Notes under the pieces: generated by a model
What the model saw: the letters and a program-made list of their open reading frames with translations, nothing else
The model's database searches: none
What the model was told of the DNA's origin: nothing
In this document: positions 28,157 through 36,280 of the stretch, piece by piece
Position numbering within the stretch: the stretch's first letter is position 1
Layout of the letters: every line of letters begins with the position of its first letter
Translations under genes and position numbers: made by a program
DNA from: Gemmata sp051859125
GTDB taxonomy: Bacteria > Planctomycetota > Planctomycetia > Gemmatales > Gemmataceae
Assembly: GCF_051859125.1 (NCBI RefSeq)
Contig: NZ_JBHYGG010000157.1
Location: 8,266-72,265, forward strand
Length of the DNA: 64,000 nucleotides
Reading direction: 5' to 3'

Positions 28157-31120
28157 TCACGCGGCCGGCGGGGCGGGAGCGGCGGCGGGCGTCGGCGCTG
28201 CGGTGGCGGGCGCGGTCATCGTGCGGCGGACGATGCGGTACGCGACGTACCCGATCAGCGCCCACGGCAGCACGACGCACAGCCCGAACACCACCCACGT
28301 CACCGACGTGAGCAGCACCGACGCGCTGTACGACAGCCCGCGGCGGACCTGCGACCACAGCCCGTCGTCGTCCGAGATGATGCTCTCGCGGTTCCCGAGC
28401 GTGACCTCGACGCGGGCCGTCGCGAACCGGCCGTCGGTCGCCTGCGGGTCGCGGACCGACTGCGCCGCCCGCACCGTCCCGGCCGCCTTGAACTTCTCGA
28501 CCAGCCCCGCGGCCGCGGTCAGCGGCACCTCGAACACGAGCTTCGCGAGCGTCTTGCCCGAGGCGTCGCGGCTGAACCGCGCGTCGGCCTGCCGGCCCTT
28601 CACCTCGGCCGCCTGCGCCGCGAGCAGCGTGGCGGTCTCGTCCACGTTCGCGACCTCGATCCCGAGCGTCGTCGTCTCGCGCGGCTTGAGCCGGCTCGCG
28701 GGCACCAGCGTCGCCGTGTACCGCACCTTCGTGTCGGTGACGCCGTCGGCCTCGGCGGCCCGCGTCACCTGCCGGGCGAGCACGTCGCCGGCCGCGTCGA
28801 ACGCGGCCCGCACCGCCGCCTCGTCGGCGCGCTTCATCTCGACGTCCAGCACCGCGGTGATGTTCTGCCGGTCCTTCTCGTCGATCTGCGCGTTCAGCAC
28901 GCGGGCGTTCGCCTTCGTCACCGCGTCGCGGAGCGCCTGGTACGCGGCCGGCACGTCCACCACGGCGACGTTCAGCGCCGCGCTCTCCCGCGGCCGCATC
29001 CGGGCCATCGGGATGACCGTGACCCGGTACAGCACCTTCGTGTCGGTGACGCTGTCGGCCTCGGGGGCGCGGGTGAGCTGCCGGGCGACCGTCTCGCCGG
29101 CGGCAACGAGCGCGGCCCGCACGGACCCCTCGTCGGTGCGGCGGACCTCGAAGTCGAGTTGTGCGGTTGCGTTCGTGCGGTCCTGCTCGTCGAACTTCGC
29201 GACTGACACGCGGCTCGTCGCCTTGCCGACCGCGTCGCGGAGCGCCTGGAACGCCACCGGCACGTCCGCGACGGCGACCTGGAGCGTGACCGTCTCGCGG
29301 GCGGCGATGTTCGCGAGGTTGTAGAGCGAGACGAGGAACACGGCGTCGCCGCGGGTGAGCTTCGCGTCGGTCGGCAGGGTGCCGCCCTCGGGCCGCTGCA
29401 CGCGGTCGATCTCCAGCCGGGCGACGCGGCCGAGTTGCTTGAGCCGGTCGCGGATCGGCCCGGAGGCATCGGGCGGCACCTCGAAGTTCAGCGCGGCGTT
29501 GAACTGCCCGGCGGCGAGCTGCTTCACCTCGGACTTCGTGACCCGGCCCTTCGCCTCGGTCACCGCCTTGAGGATCTCCTGGTACGTCTTGTCCACGTCG
29601 TCGACCTCGACGCCGGCCTGCACCCGCTCGTTCTCGGTCACCCCCGCGGCGGCGCGGATCTCCTTCTCGGCGAGCGACACGGTGAGCGTGCTGAGCGACG
29701 CGAGGCTCGAATAGTACCGCAACTCGCCCTCGTACTCCTCGATCTTCGTGCGCCACACGCCGAGTTCCCGCTCGGCTTCGAGGAGCTGCTTGATCTCGCC
29801 CTTGCCCTCCTTGATGATCTGGATGAGCCGCGTCTCCATCGTGCGCGCCCCGCGGAGCCGGCTCTCGGTGTCGGTGAACTGCTTGGTCACGTCCTGGCTG
29901 GTGATGCGGACCCCCTTGAGCTCGCCGTCCTTGCCGAGTTCCTTGCGGAGTTCGAGGACGAGCGAGTCGAGGTGCTCGGGCGGTACGCGGACGGTGATCG
30001 CGCCCCGCACCTTGCCGTTCGGGAGCTTGTCGCTGTTGACCGTCGCGATGAACGCGCCCTTGATCCCCAGCACGCTCTTGGTGACGGTCGCGGCCGCGGC
30101 GTCGAACGACGGCACCTCGAACTCCATGTTCCCCGTGCGGATCACGACCCGCTTCGTCGGCTCCGGTGCCGGGGCGAACCCCGGTTCGGTCTTCGGCTGC
30201 CCGGCCTTCGGCGGACCCTCTCCGGCCGCGGGATCGGGCTTCGGGGCGGTCGGGTTCGGCGGAGCCTTGGGGTCGCCAGGAGGGACCGGACCCGAGACGG
30301 GTACGACCGGCGTCGGCACCACGGGTACGACTGGTGGGGTCGCGCCCGTGGGACGCTCCACAGGCTTGCTCGGGTACGGGTCGCGGAGCAACACCGATTT
30401 GGTGCTGCCCGAGCGCCCGGGGAACGAAGTGTAGAAGTTGCCCGTCCCGCCACTGGTTCCGGGAGTGCTGTTGTCGCTCGTTTTCAGGCCCGGGAGGGCC
30501 AGGGCCGTGGTGTCGGTGTCCGGGGCGTTCGGTTGGCCGAGGTTGTCCATCGTGACCGCGGCGTCCACCGTCCGCTTGTCGATGCGGTCGATTTCGGGCA
30601 GCGCCGCTTCGAGGCCGGATTGCAGCCCGGGGTCTTCGTTCACCAGGTCACCGAAGATTGCCGGCGCGGCGTCGCGCGTTGGAGCGTCCCGCGGCACGTT
30701 GTAGGTACGGATGCCTTCTGCTCGGTTCGCATTCTTCGCGACCCGGCCGCCGCCAGGCATTGGGAGGCCGTTCTGGGCGACGGTGCCGGCGAGCGCGCCG
30801 AACGAGCCGACCAGGATCACGGCGGCAACTGCGGCCGCCCCGCGGGCCGACCAGCGCGAGAGGAGCGGCTTCTTCGCCGGGGCGGGCATGGGGGTCTCGG
30901 TACGCAGGCGGTCCACGGTGCGGTCCTCCAGGTCGGGGCCGGGTCGCACGTCGGCGAACAGGCCGGAGAGTTCGCGGTCGAGTTCACGGGTCGAAGCGAG
31001 CGCGTCGGAGCAGTCGCCGCACGCCGCGGCGTGCGCCTCCAGGCGCCCGGCCTCGGGAGCGGTCAGCGCGCCGGCGAGGTACGCGGGGATGTGTTCGTCG
31101 GCCCAGGTGTGTTCGGTCAT
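28157..31120 (-). CDS. Anti-sigma factor with shared module and five-fold DUF4349-like repeats
   Basis: A 987-residue membrane protein encoded 20 bases after an ECF sigma factor. The N-terminus has the zinc-binding anti-sigma signature His30-x3-Cys34-x2-Cys37. A membrane segment (about 93-115, AAVAAVILVGSFGALAGTV) leads to an outer module (about 159-246) that is 52/59 identical, over its first part, to one in the toroid protein at 17212-18855. A Pro-rich linker follows, then a canonical DUF4349 region with coiled coil (about 325-510), then four more copies of its beta-strand subdomain (for example VADVPVAFQALRDAVGKA and VVDVPAAYQALRDAVTKA). A C-terminal membrane helix near 945-970 and an Ala/Pro tail close it. 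Probably an envelope-stress sensor. Confidence 0.8.
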   Translation of the reverse strand: MTEHTWADEHIPAYLAGALTAPEAGRLEAHAAACGDCSDALASTRELDRELSGLFADVRPGPDLEDRTVDRLRTETPMPAPAKKPLLSRWSARGAAAVAAVILVGSFGALAGTVAQNGLPMPGGGRVAKNANRAEGIRTYNVPRDAPTRDAAPAIFGDLVNEDPGLQSGLEAALPEIDRIDKRTVDAAVTMDNLGQPNAPDTDTTALALPGLKTSDNSTPGTSGGTGNFYTSFPGRSGSTKSVLLRDPYPSKPVERPTGATPPVVPVVPTPVVPVSGPVPPGDPKAPPNPTAPKPDPAAGEGPPKAGQPKTEPGFAPAPEPTKRVVIRTGNMEFEVPSFDAAAATVTKSVLGIKGAFIATVNSDKLPNGKVRGAITVRVPPEHLDSLVLELRKELGKDGELKGVRITSQDVTKQFTDTESRLRGARTMETRLIQIIKEGKGEIKQLLEAERELGVWRTKIEEYEGELRYYSSLASLSTLTVSLAEKEIRAAAGVTENERVQAGVEVDDVDKTYQEILKAVTEAKGRVTKSEVKQLAAGQFNAALNFEVPPDASGPIRDRLKQLGRVARLEIDRVQRPEGGTLPTDAKLTRGDAVFLVSLYNLANIAARETVTLQVAVADVPVAFQALRDAVGKATSRVSVAKFDEQDRTNATAQLDFEVRRTDEGSVRAALVAAGETVARQLTRAPEADSVTDTKVLYRVTVIPMARMRPRESAALNVAVVDVPAAYQALRDAVTKANARVLNAQIDEKDRQNITAVLDVEMKRADEAAVRAAFDAAGDVLARQVTRAAEADGVTDTKVRYTATLVPASRLKPRETTTLGIEVANVDETATLLAAQAAEVKGRQADARFSRDASGKTLAKLVFEVPLTAAAGLVEKFKAAGTVRAAQSVRDPQATDGRFATARVEVTLGNRESIISDDDGLWSQVRRGLSYSASVLLTSVTWVVFGLCVVLPWALIGYVAYRIVRRTMTAPATAAPTPAAAPAPPAA

Positions 31121-31140
31121 GGTGGTTCTCCCCCGCTCGC

Positions 31141-31701
31141 CTAGCTCACGAGTTCTCGCGGCAGGCGGTCCCGGAGGAGTTTCAGCCCGCGGTAGAGCAG
31201 GCCCCGCAGCGAGCCGTTGGAGAGTCCGAGTTGGCGGCCGATGTCGTCGGCGTCGGCCCCGGTGATGTACCGGAGCGTGAGCGGTAGCCGGTACTCCTCG
31301 GGCAGCGACCGCAGCGCCGCCAGCACCCGCTGCCGCAGCTCCTCGCGCTCCACGATCTCGACCGGCGACGGGCCGGCCGCCGCGACGGCGTCGAGCGGGA
31401 CCGACATCAAGAGCGGGTTCATGCGCTTGAGGCGCGTGGACCGACGGGCGTCGTCGATCAGGGCGTTGTGGGCGATGGAGAGGAGCCACGAGCGGAAGCC
31501 CGCGGGGTCGGCCAGCGTCGCCAGCGACCGGTACGCGGAGAGGAACGTTTCCTGCACCAGGTCCTCGGCGCGCTCGACGCACCCGGTGTCGAGGTACAGG
31601 CGGGCGAACACGAGCCGCGAGGTGCGGCGCACGAGTTCCTCGAACGCCGGCCGGTCGCCGCCGCGGGCCGCCGCCACCAGCGCCGCCTCGTGGTCGCTCA
31701 T
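31141..31701 (-). CDS. ECF sigma factor
   Basis: A 186-residue extracytoplasmic-function sigma factor. Region 2 (about 8-80) shows FEELVRRTSRLVFARLYLDT, RAEDLVQETFLSAYRSL and FRSWLLSIAHNALID; region 4 (about 122-180) has LRSLPEEYRLPLTLRYITGA and a recognition helix ending NGSLRGLLYRGLKLLRDRL. The ATG at 31701 gives the full region 2. The gene directly downstream carries a zinc anti-sigma domain, so they form a classical pair that should be held off until an envelope signal arrives. I could not pick out its own promoter motif. Confidence 0.93.
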   Translation of the reverse strand: MSDHEAALVAAARGGDRPAFEELVRRTSRLVFARLYLDTGCVERAEDLVQETFLSAYRSLATLADPAGFRSWLLSIAHNALIDDARRSTRLKRMNPLLMSVPLDAVAAAGPSPVEIVEREELRQRVLAALRSLPEEYRLPLTLRYITGADADDIGRQLGLSNGSLRGLLYRGLKLLRDRLPRELVS

Positions 31702-31805
31702 ACGTCCTCCGCAGATGAGACGCCCTTCCGAGGCGCGGCGCACGCGAAAAGTTCCCGCCGAGGTGCGAGAATGACGGGGACGGGAGTTTTCACCCTCGAC
31801 CCCAG

Positions 31806-31942
31806 TTGGCACCCGGGAACCCAGGGTTGGGCCCCCGGGAACCCAGGGTTGGGCCCCCGGGCTACGGACTGCCGCCCCCTTCGGGGGCTGAATGCCTTCA
31901 GTCCCGGAGGGACGACAGTGCGTAGCCCAGGGTGCCAACCCC
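31806..31942. repeat. Long hairpin repeat (CCCGGGCTACGGACTGCCG), copy 2
   Basis: A tandem AACCCAGGGTTGGGCCCCCG unit (twice, 31818-31860) leads into CGGGCTACGGACTGCCGCCC, mirrored by GACAGTGCGTAGCCCAGGGTG (about 31914-31934). The interior GCCCCCTTCGGGGGC and GTCCCGGAGGGAC hairpins match those at 1621-1665. Confidence 0.8.
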
Positions 31943-31985
31943 AGGTCTTCTGCAACCCCCGCGCCCGCACCCGGAACCCGACGCC

Positions 31986-32762
31986 ATGACCTACGCCGAT
32001 TACCTGCACGTCGATCAGCTCCTCGGGCTCCAGCACCCGCGGTCCGAGCCCGAGGAGCACGACGAGATGCTGTTCATCGTCGTCCACCAGGCCTACGAGC
32101 TGTGGTTCAAGCTGCTGCTCCACGAACTCGACAAGGTGAAGGCCGACTTCGCCGCGAACCGGCTGTACCCGGCGATCAGCACGTTCAAGCGGCTGCGGAC
32201 CATCATGAAGGTCGCCGTCGAGCAGGTGGACATCGTCGAGACGCTCACGCCGATGTCGTTCAACAGCTTCCGGGCGCGGCTCGAATCGTCGTCCGGGTTC
32301 CAGTCGGCGCAGTTCCGCGAGATGGAGTTCGCGCTCGGGTTCAAGCGGGCCGACATGATGAAGTACCACCCGCCCGGCGCGCCGGCGACCGAGCGGCTCA
32401 ACCAGCGGCTTGCCGAGCCGTCGGTGATGGACGCTTTCTACCTGTTCCTGCAACAGAACGGCGCGGCGATCCCCGAGGCGATCCTGGCCCGCGACCGCAC
32501 ACTGCCGACCGCACCCGACGACACGGTGCAGGAGGGCATCCTCAAGCTCTACAAGACCGAGCCGAACTTCGAGATCCTGTTCGAGCTGATGACCGACTTC
32601 GACGAGGGGTTCCAGGAGTGGCGGTACCGGCACATCAAGCTGGTGGAGCGGACCATCGGCAACAAGCAGGGCACCGGCGGCTCGCTCGGCGTGGAGTTCC
32701 TGAAGCGCTCGCTGTTCGCCCCGGTGTTCCCCGACCTGTGGGGCATCCGGCACCGTCTGTGA
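31986..32762 (+). CDS. kynA: Tryptophan 2,3-dioxygenase
   Basis: Heme enzyme that opens the indole ring of tryptophan to N-formylkynurenine, in the cytoplasm. The 258 residues are close to the bacterial length. His34 in FIVVHQAYELWFK corresponds to the distal acid-base residue, and His216 in EWRYRHIKLVERTIG to the proximal heme ligand. The substrate loop GNKQGTGGSLGVEFL is intact. The ATG at 31986 opens on YADYLHVDQLLGLQ, the family start. No other kynurenine-pathway genes (kynB, kynU) are next to it. It starts shortly after a hairpin repeat. Confidence 0.95.
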   Translation: MTYADYLHVDQLLGLQHPRSEPEEHDEMLFIVVHQAYELWFKLLLHELDKVKADFAANRLYPAISTFKRLRTIMKVAVEQVDIVETLTPMSFNSFRARLESSSGFQSAQFREMEFALGFKRADMMKYHPPGAPATERLNQRLAEPSVMDAFYLFLQQNGAAIPEAILARDRTLPTAPDDTVQEGILKLYKTEPNFEILFELMTDFDEGFQEWRYRHIKLVERTIGNKQGTGGSLGVEFLKRSLFAPVFPDLWGIRHRL

Positions 32763-32765
32763 CCG

Positions 32766-33000
32766 CTTAGAGGGAAGAGGACAGAGGGCAGAGGGCAGAA
32801 GTCGGGCACGGGCACGGGCTGGGGCAGGGGCACGGAGAAGAGCGGGAAGACGCGGGACCGTCGGCGCGCCATGCGTTTCGTCCGTGCCCGCGTGCGTGCC
32901 CGTGCCCGTGCCCGACTGTCTTCCCCGCCCTCCGTCGCCGAAGACGTCCAGCGCCCCGTCTTCCAATCTCCCGCCGTCTGCGTAATCTGCGGGTAACTCC
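32766..33000. repeat. Composite word-like repeats (GGCACGGGCACGGG, ATTACGCAGA)
   Basis: The gap after kynA starts with AGAGGACAGAGGGCAGAGGG, continues with GGGCACGGGCACGGGC and its inverse GTGCCCGTGCCCGTGCCC (about 32884-32915), and ends with the minus-strand ATTACGCAGA element (32976-33000) also seen near 470 and 670. It matches the layout of 62336-62540. Confidence 0.65.
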
Positions 33001-33033
33001 TCTTGGCTTTGCACCGCACGCGAGGGACCGGGA

Positions 33034-34056
33034 ATGCGGAAGGTCGTGTTCGTTCAGGGCGGCGGCATCGGGCTGGACCAGGAGGCGTGCGTCCGGCGGC
33101 TGTTCGAGGTCGCCCAGGCGAAGGTCGAGTTCGAGACGCGCCCGGCCGGGCGGGCGGCGCTCGAGTTGGCCCGCGACGCGCTCCCCCGGGAGACGTTCGA
33201 AGCGGTCCGGTCGTGCGGGGTCGCGCTCAAGACGAAGCTGCTCCAGCCCAAGGGGGCCGGCACCCCGACCGCCCACGGGCCGTCGGTGCCGACCAACTAC
33301 AACGTCGCGTTCCGCCGCGGGCTCGGGCTGTTCGCGTCGATCCGCCCGGTCCACAACATGCCCGGGATCGCGAGCCGGTTCACCGGGGTGAACTTCCTGC
33401 TCGCCCGCGAGATCACCGAGGACATTTACACCGCCAGCGAGCACGAGATCGTGCCGGGGGTGGTGCAGAGCTTCAAGATCGTGACCGAGCCGGCGTGCCT
33501 GCGGTTCTTCCGGGTCGCGTTCGAGCTGGCCCGCAAGTACGGACGCAAGTCGGTCCACTGCATCCACAAGGCGAACATCCTGAAGATGGCCGACGGCCTG
33601 TTCCTCGACTGCTTCCGCCGCGTCGCCGCCGACTTCCCGGACATCGCCCCAAAAGAGATGATCGTCGACAACACCTGCATGCAGCTCGTCAGCCGCCCGC
33701 AGCAGTTCGAGGTGCTCGCGGCCGGGAACCTGTACGGCGACCTGCTCTCGGACCTCGGGGCCGGGCTGGTCGGCGGGGTGAGCTGCACGGCGGCGATCAA
33801 CCGCGGCGACGGGGTGACGGTGTACGAGGCGGTGTACGGCGCGGCGCACGAGGTGGTGCCGCGGGACACGGCCAACCCGCTCCCGCTGATCCTCCCGGCG
33901 ATCGAACTCCTGAAGGACATCGGCGACACGCCCGCGGCCGAGCGCATCCAGAAGGCGGTCGAGGGGGTGCTGACCGAGGGGAAGGTCCGCACCCGCGACA
34001 TCGGCGGCACCGCGACCACGACCCAGTTCACCGAGGCCATCGCCGCCCGGCTGTGA
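33034..34056 (+). CDS. Divergent isocitrate/isopropylmalate dehydrogenase-family protein
   Basis: A 340-residue relative of the enzyme at 26489. Catalytic features that remain are the substrate Arg in GLGLFASIRPVHNMPG, the Tyr in ITEDIYTASEHE, the Lys in CIHKANILKMADGLF and the Asp residues in NLYGDLLSDLGAGL. Changed are the entry loop (GDGIGPE has become GGGIGLD), ENTEG (now EITED) and the cofactor loop (HGSAPDIAGQGLANP has become YGAAHEVVPRDTANP). NAD binding is therefore doubtful. It could be a regulatory partner of the other copy, as in mitochondrial IDH3, or an enzyme with another beta-decarboxylation substrate. A MgtC-family gene follows after 20 bases. Confidence 0.8.
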   Translation: MRKVVFVQGGGIGLDQEACVRRLFEVAQAKVEFETRPAGRAALELARDALPRETFEAVRSCGVALKTKLLQPKGAGTPTAHGPSVPTNYNVAFRRGLGLFASIRPVHNMPGIASRFTGVNFLLAREITEDIYTASEHEIVPGVVQSFKIVTEPACLRFFRVAFELARKYGRKSVHCIHKANILKMADGLFLDCFRRVAADFPDIAPKEMIVDNTCMQLVSRPQQFEVLAAGNLYGDLLSDLGAGLVGGVSCTAAINRGDGVTVYEAVYGAAHEVVPRDTANPLPLILPAIELLKDIGDTPAAERIQKAVEGVLTEGKVRTRDIGGTATTTQFTEAIAARL

Positions 34057-34076
34057 CCCGCGCCCGTGGGAGCCGC

Positions 34077-34775
34077 ATGGACCTGATCGAATTCGCCGGA
34101 AACGTCGCGCTGGCGCTGGTGCTCGGCACGCTCATCGGCATCGAGCGGCAGTGGCGGCAGCACCCGGCCGGGCTGCGGACCAACGCGCTCGTCGCCGTCG
34201 GGGCGGCGCTGTTCGTGTCGCTGTCGCGGCTCATGGCCGACACCAACAGCCCGACCCGGATCGCGTCGTACATCGTCAGCGGGGTCGGGTTCCTGGGCGG
34301 CGGCGTCATCCTGAAGGAGGGCGCGAGCGTCCGCGGGATCACGACGGCCGCGGCGCTGTGGTGCTCGGCGGCCGTGGGCACCCTGGCCGGGGCCGGGTTC
34401 GGCGGGCACGCGGCGGTCGGCGTGGTCGCGGTGCTCACCGGGGTGGTCGGCCTGCGCCCGCTCGCCCGCGCCATCGATCGCCGGCAGAAGCGGTACGGCG
34501 GGCAGCCGGCCCGGTACCGGGTGCGGGTGTCGTGCGAGTCCCGGGACAGCGCCGTCGTGAGGACCGCCCTGGCCCGGCACACCAACGGCACCCCGGGAAT
34601 GGCGCTCACCGGGATCACCGCCCGGAAGAAGAAGGGCCGCAAGCGGGCCTCACTGGTCGCCGAGGTGTCCGCCGACCCGGGCGACGACAAGGGGGTGCAG
34701 GACGTGGTGAACCGCGTGATGATCGAACCCGGGGTGACGGCCGCGAGCTGGGAGAAGCTCCCGCCCGCGGAATGA
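34077..34775 (+). CDS. MgtC/SapB-family membrane protein
   Basis: A 232-residue inner-membrane protein. Residues 1-130 hold the MgtC signature: LALVLGTLIGIERQWRQHPAGLRTN near 12, then SYIVSGVGFLGGGVILKEG and ITTAAALWCSAAVGTLAGAG, with about four or five hydrophobic segments. A cytoplasmic C-terminal domain (about 150-232, YRVRVSCESRDSA) resembles the ACT-like tail of longer members. MgtC proteins help cells tolerate low magnesium and modulate ATP synthase in pathogens; the role in free-living bacteria is unclear. It follows the IDH-like gene closely, perhaps as a two-gene unit. Confidence 0.88.
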   Translation: MDLIEFAGNVALALVLGTLIGIERQWRQHPAGLRTNALVAVGAALFVSLSRLMADTNSPTRIASYIVSGVGFLGGGVILKEGASVRGITTAAALWCSAAVGTLAGAGFGGHAAVGVVAVLTGVVGLRPLARAIDRRQKRYGGQPARYRVRVSCESRDSAVVRTALARHTNGTPGMALTGITARKKKGRKRASLVAEVSADPGDDKGVQDVVNRVMIEPGVTAASWEKLPPAE

Positions 34776-34907
34776 CTTGCGGACGCAGGGCGACCGATTC
34801 CGTTGTCGCGGCAAACGAATTTCGGTTTGAATCGTCTGGATGGAAGGTCTACCCTGTCTCTGGCTGCTCCACTCCCCGGCGGCCTTCACCACCCCGGAGC
34901 GATTCCG

Positions 34908-35741
34908 ATGCGAGCGACCGTCCGCTGGATGATGATCGCCGTGCTGTTCGCCGCGACGGCCGCGGCCCAGGCCGCCCCGGTCCCGGCCGCACCGGCCAAG
35001 GCCGCCGACCCGATGGCCGCCGTCCGCAAGGCGCTCGACGAGGTCGGGGACATGAACTACGAGGGCCGCACCCTCCTCGACGTGGTCACCGACCTGAAGG
35101 AGAAGTCGAAGCTCAACATCGTCCTCGACAGCACGCTCGCCAACTTCGGCCTCGACGTGAACCAGCCGGTCGTCACCGTGAACCTGAAGCAGGTCAAGCT
35201 CAAGGACGGGCTCAAGAAGGTCCTGGAGCCGTACAACCTGAAGTTCGGCACCACCCGCGACGGCGTGTTCATCTCGACCGAGGACGGCGTCACCGCCCGG
35301 CAGCTCCGGCAGCGGGTGAGCGTCGACTGCGACGGCACCGACTTCGGCACCGCGATCAAGCAACTCGCCGCCGACAGCGGCGCGAACGTCGTCGTGGACC
35401 CGCGGCTCGGCGAGAAGGCGAAGAAGGCCGTGACCCTGAAGCTCGAAGACGTGCCGCTCGAGACGGCCGTGCGGCTCCTGTCCGAGGTCGCCGACCTGCG
35501 GGCCGTCCGCATGGCGAACGTGCTGTTCGTGACCACCCACGACAAGGCCAAGGTGCTCCGCGAGGACGGCGACGGCCCGACCGGCTCGACCCCGGTGAAC
35601 CCGGTGTTCCCGATCGGCCCGGGCGGCGGCGTCATCGGCGGGTTCGGCGGAGTGCAGGTCTTCCCCGCAGTCCCGGCCGTCGAAGCCCCCGCGGTCCCGC
35701 CGCAACCAGCCCCGGCACCCGACAAGCCGGTCGAGAAGTGA
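34908..35741 (+). CDS. Exported protein with secretin N-domain-like repeats
   Basis: A 277-residue exported protein. The signal peptide is about 1-22 (VRWMMIAVLFAATAAAQA). Residues about 45-230 carry two copies of a secretin/TonB short N-terminal (STN)-like unit: LLDVVTDLKEKSKLNIVLD, VVTVNLKQVKLKDGLKKVLEPYN, and then GTAIKQLAADSGANVVVDP, AVTLKLEDVPLETAVRLLSEVAD. The secretin beta-barrel is missing. The C-terminus is Gly/Pro-rich. A similar protein is at 47964-48812. Such soluble STN proteins may bind peptides or assemble with secretion channels; function is not established. Confidence 0.72.
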   Translation: MRATVRWMMIAVLFAATAAAQAAPVPAAPAKAADPMAAVRKALDEVGDMNYEGRTLLDVVTDLKEKSKLNIVLDSTLANFGLDVNQPVVTVNLKQVKLKDGLKKVLEPYNLKFGTTRDGVFISTEDGVTARQLRQRVSVDCDGTDFGTAIKQLAADSGANVVVDPRLGEKAKKAVTLKLEDVPLETAVRLLSEVADLRAVRMANVLFVTTHDKAKVLREDGDGPTGSTPVNPVFPIGPGGGVIGGFGGVQVFPAVPAVEAPAVPPQPAPAPDKPVEK

Positions 35742-35769
35742 CCCCGGCCCGGTCCGGTTGACCGCACGC

Positions 35770-35798
35770 GAGCCCACTCACTAACAATGAGTGGGCTC
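35770..35798 (+). terminator. Terminator hairpin
   Basis: GAGCCCACTCA (35770-35780) and TGAGTGGGCTC (35788-35798) form a perfect 11-base stem with a 7-base loop, 28 bases after the STN-like gene. Confidence 0.65.
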
Positions 35799-35805
35799 CT
35801 GTCGT

Positions 35806-35872
35806 GTAGGGCCGGCTGTGCCGGCCGGGGACGCCCGCCACGCACCAACGGACGGCCGGCACAGCCGGCCCG
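35806..35872. repeat. Hairpin repeat (GGGCCGGCTGTGCCGGCC family)
   Basis: GGGCCGGCTGTGCCGGCC (about 35809-35826) is mirrored by GGCCGGCACAGCCGGCCC (about 35854-35871). Related to the element at 3106-3163. It ends 15 bases before the ArsC-like gene. Confidence 0.78.
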
Positions 35873-35886
35873 ACCAGGAGCACCCG

Positions 35887-36237
35887 ATGCAGAAGAAGAT
35901 CGACTGGCTGTACCACCGGAAGTCGTGCGTCACCTGTCAGCGGGCCGAGGCGCACCGCGACGGGGCCGGGGTGGCGGTGACCGAAACCGTGGACGCCCGC
36001 AAGGTCCGGTTCACCGAGGCCGAGGCGCTGAAGTTGCTCGACGGCGTCGAGACGCTCGTCGCGATGAAGGGGCCGAAGGTGGTGCGGTTCGACCTGAAGA
36101 AGGACCGCCCGGCCGACGAGGAACTGCTGAAGCACCTGATGGGGCCGACCGGCAACCTCCGCGCGCCGGCCGCCCGCGTCGGCAGGACGCTGCTGATCGG
36201 CTTCAACGACGAGGCGTACACGGCGGCGCTGGGGTGA
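35887..36237 (+). CDS. ArsC/Spx-like thioredoxin-fold protein
   Basis: A 116-residue protein resembling the ArsC/Spx family. The redox motif Cys14-x2-Cys17 (KSCVTCQRAEAH) follows a first strand (IDWLYHR); the middle helix and the C-terminal GNLRAPAARVGRTLLIGFNDEAY match the PIVV-(x)-GDKLLVGF part of the family. True arsenate reductase of the thioredoxin-linked type usually has one Cys with a nearby Arg triad, so a general redox role is as likely. No arsenic genes are adjacent. It converges on metG across a perfect palindrome. Confidence 0.7.
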   Translation: MQKKIDWLYHRKSCVTCQRAEAHRDGAGVAVTETVDARKVRFTEAEALKLLDGVETLVAMKGPKVVRFDLKKDRPADEELLKHLMGPTGNLRAPAARVGRTLLIGFNDEAYTAALG

Positions 36238-36272
36238 CACACGCCCACCCGTCGCGACGGGTGGGCGTGTGT
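36237..36272. terminator. 36-base perfect palindrome between convergent genes
   Basis: ACACACGCCCACCCGTCG (36237-36254) is directly followed by its complement (36255-36272). It begins inside the stop codon of the ArsC-like gene and ends 8 bases before the metG stop, so it can serve both as terminator. Confidence 0.7.
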
Positions 36273-36280
36273 GCTGTGTG

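Noticed and set aside
32766..33000. CRISPR array or tandem-repeat array
   Set aside because: Words are repeated without equal spacers and are mirrored by an inverse set, which is not the layout of a CRISPR array.
34077..34775. IDH-like gene and mgtC as one fused protein
   Set aside because: Open frames overlap on the page, but a stop at 34056 and a fresh ATG with its own family start separate them.
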